NCBI GenBank assembly: GCA_018064165.1
Contig: JAGOZV010000016.1
Span: 1-9,891, forward strand
Length of the DNA stretch: 9,891 bases
Source: Candidatus Saccharimonadota bacterium
GTDB lineage: Bacteria; Patescibacteriota; Saccharimonadia; Saccharimonadales; Saccharimonadaceae
Direction of reading: 5' to 3'
Shown here: positions 5,731 through 9,891 of the stretch, in pieces
How positions within the stretch are numbered: position 1 is the stretch's first letter
Layout of the letters: every line of letters starts with the position of its first letter
Made by a program: the position numbers and the translations under genes
The notes under the pieces: generated by a model
Told to the model about the DNA's origin: nothing
Databases searched by the model: none
What the model saw: the letters and a program-made list of their open reading frames with translations, nothing else

Positions 5731-6603
5731 ATGGCGCAAGCACAAGCATTAAAATCTCGGATTAAATCTGTTAAAAGCACAAAACAGGTTACTAAAGCTA
5801 TGCAGCTGGTTTCTGCAAGCAAAATGCGACGTGCTTTGGCAACCGAAAAAGCTTCGGCGCCATACGCAACTTCAGCAACGGAAATTTTAACCCATTTAGT
5901 GGCTAAAGAAGGTACCAAAAATCACCCGTTGTTTAAAATTCGTCAGGTTAAGAATAGATTAATCATTGTTATTGCCTCGGATCGAGGTTTGGCTGGTGCT
6001 TACAATAGTAATATTAATAAATTATACGTAAAACAATTATTGGCCGACAGCGAAAATAATGTCGGCAATAAAACTATTGCTATTGGTCGTCGTCCTTCTC
6101 AATTTGCAACAAAGCTAGAAAACAGTAATGTCATTGGAGTGTACGAGAATCTTGCAGACCAACCAACTGGTAAAGAACTTCACTCTATTCTTGATGAAGC
6201 GAGAGATTTATTTATAGCCGGAGAAGTAGACGCCGTAGATGTTATTTATACGAAGTTTATTTCTAGCTTAAACCAAGAACCAACAGTTCTGCGCATTTTG
6301 CCCGCCGGGTTTAAGAAAACGAAAAATGTTAGTTCCTGGATTTCCGATGCAAAATTTGAACCATCTCAAGATCAAGTTTTAGATGCCATTACTTATCGTT
6401 TAATCGGCGCACAGCTTTATCAGGCAATTTTAGATGCTAAAGCTAGCGAGTATAGCCAACGCATGGTTGCCATGAAAGCTGCTACCGACAACGCTTCGGA
6501 TTTAATTGACGATTTAACGTTGGTTATGAACAAGGCGCGTCAGGCAGCCGTAACGCAAGAATTATCAGAAATATCAGGTGGAGTAGAAGCCTTAAATAGC
6601 TAA
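5731..6603 (+). CDS. atpG: F1Fo ATP synthase subunit gamma
   Basis: Central rotor shaft of F1, 290 residues (287 in E. coli). The N-terminal helix carries STKQVTKAMQLVSASKM (16-32) and the C-terminal helix carries RMVAMKAATDNASDLID (244-260) followed by ARQAAVTQELSEISGG (269-284); these two form the coiled coil inside the alpha/beta ring. The Rossmann-like middle domain begins with IVIASDRGLAGAYNSN (79-94), where the usual GLCGGxN has Ala for Cys. The start follows the atpA stop by 2 bases, with GAGG at 5720-5723 placed 7 bases upstream. Confidence 0.97.
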   Translation: MAQAQALKSRIKSVKSTKQVTKAMQLVSASKMRRALATEKASAPYATSATEILTHLVAKEGTKNHPLFKIRQVKNRLIIVIASDRGLAGAYNSNINKLYVKQLLADSENNVGNKTIAIGRRPSQFATKLENSNVIGVYENLADQPTGKELHSILDEARDLFIAGEVDAVDVIYTKFISSLNQEPTVLRILPAGFKKTKNVSSWISDAKFEPSQDQVLDAITYRLIGAQLYQAILDAKASEYSQRMVAMKAATDNASDLIDDLTLVMNKARQAAVTQELSEISGGVEALNS

Positions 6604-6613
6604 AGGAGAAATT

Positions 6614-8008
6614 ATGAATAAAACAGAAGGAAAAATTACTCAAATCGTTGGTGTGGTCGTAGACGTAGAGTTTGGTAAATCTGGTATGCTACCAGCCATT
6701 AACGATGCATTATTGGTAAAAAATAGCGACAACCAAAATGTGACACTTGAGGTTTCGCAGCATTTAAGTGAAAATTCTGTGCGCACTATTGCTATGTCAA
6801 CAACCGATGGTTTGAAGCGTGGAGATAAAGTAGAGGCTACAGGCTCACCTATTCTTGTACCCGTAGGCGCTGAAACTCAGGGACGTATGTTTAATGTTAT
6901 TGGCGAGCCTATAGATGGTAAGCAGGCACCAAAAGGCAAAAAAGCGCCAATTCATCGTGACCCTCCTACCCTTTCCGAGCAGTCTAATAAAACAGAAATT
7001 CTAGAAACCGGTATTAAGGTTGTAGATTTAATAGCACCATTAACAAAAGGCGGAAAAGCAGGTTTATTTGCTGGCGCTGGTGTTGGTAAAACTGTTTTAA
7101 TTACAGAATTAATTAATAATATCGCTAAGTATCATAGCGGTAACTCGGTTTTTGCTGGCGTTGGCGAACGTACCCGCGAAGGCAACGACTTGTATTATGA
7201 AATGGAAGAAGCTGGCGTGTTAGACAAAACCAGTCTTGTATTCGGTCAAATGAACGAACCGCCAGGAGCACGTCTTCGTGTTGCTCTTTCTGGTTTGGCA
7301 ATTGCCGAAGCTTTCCGCGACGAAGGCAAAGATGTTCTTCTTTTCATTGACAACATCTATAGGTATACACAAGCTGGCTCCGAGGTATCTGCACTTTTGG
7401 GTCGCTTGCCAAGCGCGGTTGGTTATCAGCCAAATTTGCAACAAGAAATGGGTGCTTTACAAGAACGTATTACAAGTACTAATAAGGGTTCTATTACTTC
7501 TGTTCAAGCTGTTTATGTTCCAGCAGACGACCTTACCGACCCGGCGCCAGCCACAACTTTTGCCCACCTAGATGCTACTATCGTGATGGATCGTGCATTA
7601 ACAGAAATTGGTATTTATCCAGCGGTAGATGTTTTAAGTAGTAGCTCTACTAGTCTTGATCCAGAAATTGTGGGCGAAAAACATTACAAAGTTGCCCGAG
7701 AAGTGCAACGTGTTTTGCAGCAATATAAAGAACTTCAAGATATAATCGCAATTTTAGGCATGGAAGAATTGTCAGACGAGCAAAGAAAAACAGTCGAGCG
7801 AGCACGTCGCTTGCAGCGTTTTTTGGCACAGCCATTCCATGTTGCCGAAAAGTTTACTGGCAACCCAGGTGTTTATGTTAAATTAGAAGATACGATTACT
7901 GATGCCGAAGATATTCTAAACGGTAAATACGATGATAAACCAGAAAACTGGTTCTATATGGCAAATGGTACGCTTAAAAATAAGCAGCTAGAAGAAAGTA
8001 AAGCTTAA
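6614..8008 (+). CDS. atpD: F1Fo ATP synthase subunit beta (catalytic)
   Basis: Catalytic subunit of F1 making or hydrolysing ATP, 464 residues (460 in E. coli). The P-loop AGAGVGKT (153-160) carries Lys159 and Thr160 but has Ala153 where Gly is standard. The catalytic Glu185 and Arg186 lie in GVGERTREGNDLYYEM (183-197 region), and Walker B is VLLFIDN (241-247, Asp246). The adenine-pocket Tyr335 lies in GIYPAVD, but the following PLDSTSR reads VLSSSST, and VLSR upstream reads VMDR. The DELSEED torque loop reads EELSDEQ (384-390). FTGNPGVYVKL (414-424) and the C-terminus are normal. AAAGGAG (6602-6608) lies 5 bases before the ATG. The catalytic residues are present, so I expect an active enzyme. 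Whether it runs mainly in synthesis or hydrolysis cannot be read from sequence. Confidence 0.98.
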   Translation: MNKTEGKITQIVGVVVDVEFGKSGMLPAINDALLVKNSDNQNVTLEVSQHLSENSVRTIAMSTTDGLKRGDKVEATGSPILVPVGAETQGRMFNVIGEPIDGKQAPKGKKAPIHRDPPTLSEQSNKTEILETGIKVVDLIAPLTKGGKAGLFAGAGVGKTVLITELINNIAKYHSGNSVFAGVGERTREGNDLYYEMEEAGVLDKTSLVFGQMNEPPGARLRVALSGLAIAEAFRDEGKDVLLFIDNIYRYTQAGSEVSALLGRLPSAVGYQPNLQQEMGALQERITSTNKGSITSVQAVYVPADDLTDPAPATTFAHLDATIVMDRALTEIGIYPAVDVLSSSSTSLDPEIVGEKHYKVAREVQRVLQQYKELQDIIAILGMEELSDEQRKTVERARRLQRFLAQPFHVAEKFTGNPGVYVKLEDTITDAEDILNGKYDDKPENWFYMANGTLKNKQLEESKA

Positions 8009-8010
8009 GT

Positions 8011-8433
8011 ATGAACTTAAAGCTAATTACACTGTCTGGAATTATGATGGACACCGAGGTATATCAGGTTAATATTCCAACACCGTTAGGTGAAATTGGT
8101 GTGTTCCCAGACCACGAGGCCTTAGTAACCTTAGCGGTGCCAGGTATGCTTAAAATTAGCTACAGGAAAGATGCCAATAACCCACAAGTAGACCTATTTG
8201 CAATTTCTGGTGGTGTGGTAGAAATTGCAAATAATGAAATTAAAATTTTAGTAGATGATGCCGAGAGTGACGAAACGATTACCGAGGATGAATCTCGTGC
8301 CGCACTAGAGCGTGCCATTAAAATGCGTGATGAAGCAGATAGTGTGGTTGAGCTAGAAAAAGCTCACGAATTAATTAATAAGCAGCGCATTAAATTAAAA
8401 GTTGCTGAATTAAAACGACGTAAAAAGTACTAA
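8011..8433 (+). CDS. atpC: F1Fo ATP synthase subunit epsilon
   Basis: Rotor subunit that joins gamma to the c-ring and can inhibit ATP hydrolysis through its C-terminal helices. It has 140 residues with both domains: a beta-sandwich (1-88; GEIGVFPDHEALVTL at 27-41 and AISGGVVEIANNEIKIL at 64-80 are the signatures) and a helical hairpin (about 92-140) ending in the basic KRRKKY. The retained C-terminal domain means inhibition of hydrolysis is possible. It starts 2 bases after the atpD stop with no clear Shine-Dalgarno site, so translation is probably coupled to atpD. It is the last gene of the operon. Confidence 0.95.
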   Translation: MNLKLITLSGIMMDTEVYQVNIPTPLGEIGVFPDHEALVTLAVPGMLKISYRKDANNPQVDLFAISGGVVEIANNEIKILVDDAESDETITEDESRAALERAIKMRDEADSVVELEKAHELINKQRIKLKVAELKRRKKY

Positions 8434-8456
8434 CAATAAAATTTTTAAAAGTTAGT
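8429..8456. terminator. Possible bidirectional AT-rich terminator between convergent genes
   Basis: ACTAAC (8429-8434) pairs with GTTAGT (8451-8456), with an inner TAAA/TTTA pairing (8437-8440 with 8444-8447). On the minus strand the hairpin is followed at once by ACTTTTTA, a short U-tract, as expected for the permease transcript. On the plus strand it is followed by a weaker T-rich stretch. It overlaps the atpC stop and lies 1 base from the permease stop. The stem has only two GC pairs, so it would be weak. Confidence 0.4.
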
Positions 8457-8457
8457 T

Positions 8458-9771
8458 CTATTCGTATCTAAGTGCTTCAATTGGATTTAATTTAGATGCT
8501 CTTACTGCCGGCAACGTTCCTGCAAGAAACGCAATTACACAAATAATACCAATTATTATTGCAATATTCTGCGCCGAGAACTGAACTAAAGTAAAACCAG
8601 TTAGATCACCCAAGAAGCTTTCTTGAGCAATATTATTTATGCCAATTCCTGCTAGCATTGCAGCCCCTATTCCCAGTACAGATCCCCAGAAGCCAATCAT
8701 AATTGCTTCAAGGCTGAAGGTAATGAAGACTTTAGCATTACTTAGTCCCATAGCTTTCATTAGTCCAATTTCGCGAGTTCTTTCTTGAACGGCCATATAT
8801 AAAGTATTAATAATGCCAAAGCTGGCAGCGAACAATGCTATTGCAGCAAACATTGTTAATACTCCTGTAACAGCATTAATTACAGACCTTATTACGCCAA
8901 TTTGATCATCTACGGTTCTTGCTAATAACCCAAGGTTGCTTAATTTATTTTTAATAGCATCTTTTTCTTCGTTAGAAAGATTGTCTTGCAAAACAGCTAC
9001 GGCCGCGAAATTACTTGCTGGAATATCATCTGTTCCAATTCTGGTGATTTCGCTAACTTGTTTTGTTAGTGCGGGGTTAACGTAAGACGTGCCGTCGTTC
9101 ATTAATGACTTAGCTTGAACACCCGTGATCGTTGCTTTTATAGTCTTTTGTTCGCCTGTTATAGCGTTAGTAGCTCCAATTGAGACCTCTTGACCCAATG
9201 CATCATTGCTGCTGCTAAAACCAAGGCTTTCTACAAACTTAGGTTCTATAGAAATCTCCGGCTTGTTGCTGTTGGAGTTTGGTTCTACTCCTACTTCCAT
9301 ATCTGCTGTTATGCCAGGAATTACTTCATTTAGTGTAACAACAAATTTTTTATTTGTATTTGAGCTGGTAATAAAGTCTACGCTTGGAGAATTGTGAAAC
9401 GAGACAGACTCAATTCCATTAATTTCTCTAACTTTGTTTAAGGTGGCTTCTGAAATCGGTTTCATTGATGCAGCCATGCTTGTGGCAGATTGCCCTAAGT
9501 CCACTTCTGCCTTTGGTTTGTATTCTTTAGCTTCATCACTATTCAAGCTATCCATGGGGTCTTCGGCAGGCTTAGGCATGATAATTAAGGTGTTTTCTCC
9601 GCCAATACTTCCTAGCTGAGCATCTATGTAGCGATTTACCCCAGTGTTTATTCCAGTAGTAAGGGCTAGCGTAAATGCACCCACGAAAATAGCTATAATA
9701 GTTAATGTGGTGCGAACCTTGTTTCGCGCTAAGTTAGAATTAGCCGATTTTAACGTGTCTAAAATTTTCAT
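8458..9771 (-). CDS. MacB/FtsX-type ABC transporter permease
   Basis: Membrane subunit of a MacB/LolC-like ABC system, 437 residues. The start is the ATG at 9771-9769 because GAGGAG (9785-9780) lies 8 bases upstream; an ATG 54 bases further up lies inside the ATPase gene. Topology: helix 1 at about 21-41, a large extracytoplasmic domain (about 42-292, rich in Asn, Ser and Glu), then helices near 297-325, 350-378 and 402-422. The FtsX-domain hallmark NTLYMAVQERTREIGLMKAM (322-341) and the ending LPAVRASKLNPIEALRYE (420-437) are typical of MacB-type permeases. These mechanotransmission transporters move or extract peptides, drugs or lipoproteins, or pass a signal across the membrane; the substrate here is unknown. 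The start overlaps the ATPase stop by one base (TAATG), so the two are co-translated. Confidence 0.93.
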   Translation of the reverse strand: MKILDTLKSANSNLARNKVRTTLTIIAIFVGAFTLALTTGINTGVNRYIDAQLGSIGGENTLIIMPKPAEDPMDSLNSDEAKEYKPKAEVDLGQSATSMAASMKPISEATLNKVREINGIESVSFHNSPSVDFITSSNTNKKFVVTLNEVIPGITADMEVGVEPNSNSNKPEISIEPKFVESLGFSSSNDALGQEVSIGATNAITGEQKTIKATITGVQAKSLMNDGTSYVNPALTKQVSEITRIGTDDIPASNFAAVAVLQDNLSNEEKDAIKNKLSNLGLLARTVDDQIGVIRSVINAVTGVLTMFAAIALFAASFGIINTLYMAVQERTREIGLMKAMGLSNAKVFITFSLEAIMIGFWGSVLGIGAAMLAGIGINNIAQESFLGDLTGFTLVQFSAQNIAIIIGIICVIAFLAGTLPAVRASKLNPIEALRYE

Positions 9772-9891
9772 TATTTTGTCTCCTCTTGTATTTCGCCATC
9801 TTTGATGTAGATTTGTCTGTCGCATAGATTTGCTAAATCTGGATCGTGAGTAACGATAACTAAAGTTATTCCACGTTTTTTGTTTAAGCCA
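9771..9891 (-). CDS. ABC transporter ATP-binding protein (MacB/LolD type), C-terminal part only
   Basis: The last 39 codons of an ABC ATPase whose 5' part lies outside the window. The H-loop is visible as VIVTHDPDLA (His15 of the visible part), followed by CDRQIYIKDGEI, the standard closing strands of MacB/LolD-class ATPases. The P-loop, signature and Walker B motifs are not in the window. It would power the permease encoded immediately downstream, whose ATG overlaps its TAA stop by one base and whose Shine-Dalgarno site lies within this gene's last codons. Confidence 0.88.
   Translation of the reverse strand, partial: GLNKKRGITLVIVTHDPDLANLCDRQIYIKDGEIQEETK

Noticed and set aside
9772..9825. 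Longer N-terminus of the ABC permease from an ATG at 9825
   Set aside because: That stretch lies inside the ATPase coding sequence in another frame. The ATG at 9771 has a GAGGAG site 8 bases upstream and the family-typical N-terminus.
1..9891. CRISPR arrays, tRNA or rRNA genes, insertion sequences, toxin-antitoxin pairs, phage defence genes
   Set aside because: No direct-repeat series, tRNA-like fold, transposase motif or inverted-repeat end was seen; nearly all of the window is taken up by recognised genes.

Overview
The window is bacterial, AT-rich, and uses TGA as a stop codon (end of atpB), so there is no UGA recoding. I infer a member of the Patescibacteria/CPR, most likely Candidatus Saccharibacteria. 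The reasons are a full F1Fo ATP synthase operon with a very short delta subunit and a short c subunit, no atpI, compact gene packing, and an orphan type IV pilin gene beside a DHA2-type exporter. The lineage call rests on gene content and remembered family features, not on a search.

Layout: bases 1-962 (minus strand) hold the N-terminal 320 codons of a DHA2/EmrB-QacA-like major facilitator exporter, whose 3' end lies outside the window. It diverges from a type IV pilin-like gene (1028-1420, plus). After a 126-base gap containing a perfect-consensus sigma70-type promoter (1486-1514) comes a gene for a single-pass membrane protein with a possible SH3-like outer domain (1547-2074). The ATP synthase operon follows with no visible terminator in between: atpB-atpE-atpF-atpH-atpA-atpG-atpD-atpC (2130-8433, subunits a, c, b, delta, alpha, gamma, beta, epsilon). 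A second, weaker extended -10 promoter sits just before atpB. The operon ends against a convergent MacB/FtsX-type ABC permease (8458-9771, minus). A small AT-rich hairpin at the junction may terminate both transcripts. The permease overlaps by one base the end of its partner ATPase gene (9771-9891, minus, partial).

How the genes work together: the eight atp genes supply every subunit of a bacterial F-type ATP synthase (Fo: a, b, c; F1: alpha, beta, gamma, delta, epsilon). The spacing is tight (one overlap and several 2-base gaps) and Shine-Dalgarno sites precede most genes. The c-subunit gene has the most unstructured, C-free leader, as expected for the subunit needed in the most copies. The small membrane protein gene occupies the place where atpI often lies, but it does not look like AtpI. 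The MFS pump, the pilin and the ABC transporter are envelope functions with no visible link to the synthase.

I found no mobile element, CRISPR array, RNA gene or clearly new multi-gene system. The most notable points are departures from consensus inside the synthase: Ala for the first P-loop Gly and an altered adenine-pocket segment in beta, a delta subunit lacking part of its N-terminal domain, a GxAxAxA helix in subunit c, and a hydrophilic tail on subunit a. The uncharacterised membrane protein likely co-transcribed with the operon is also notable.
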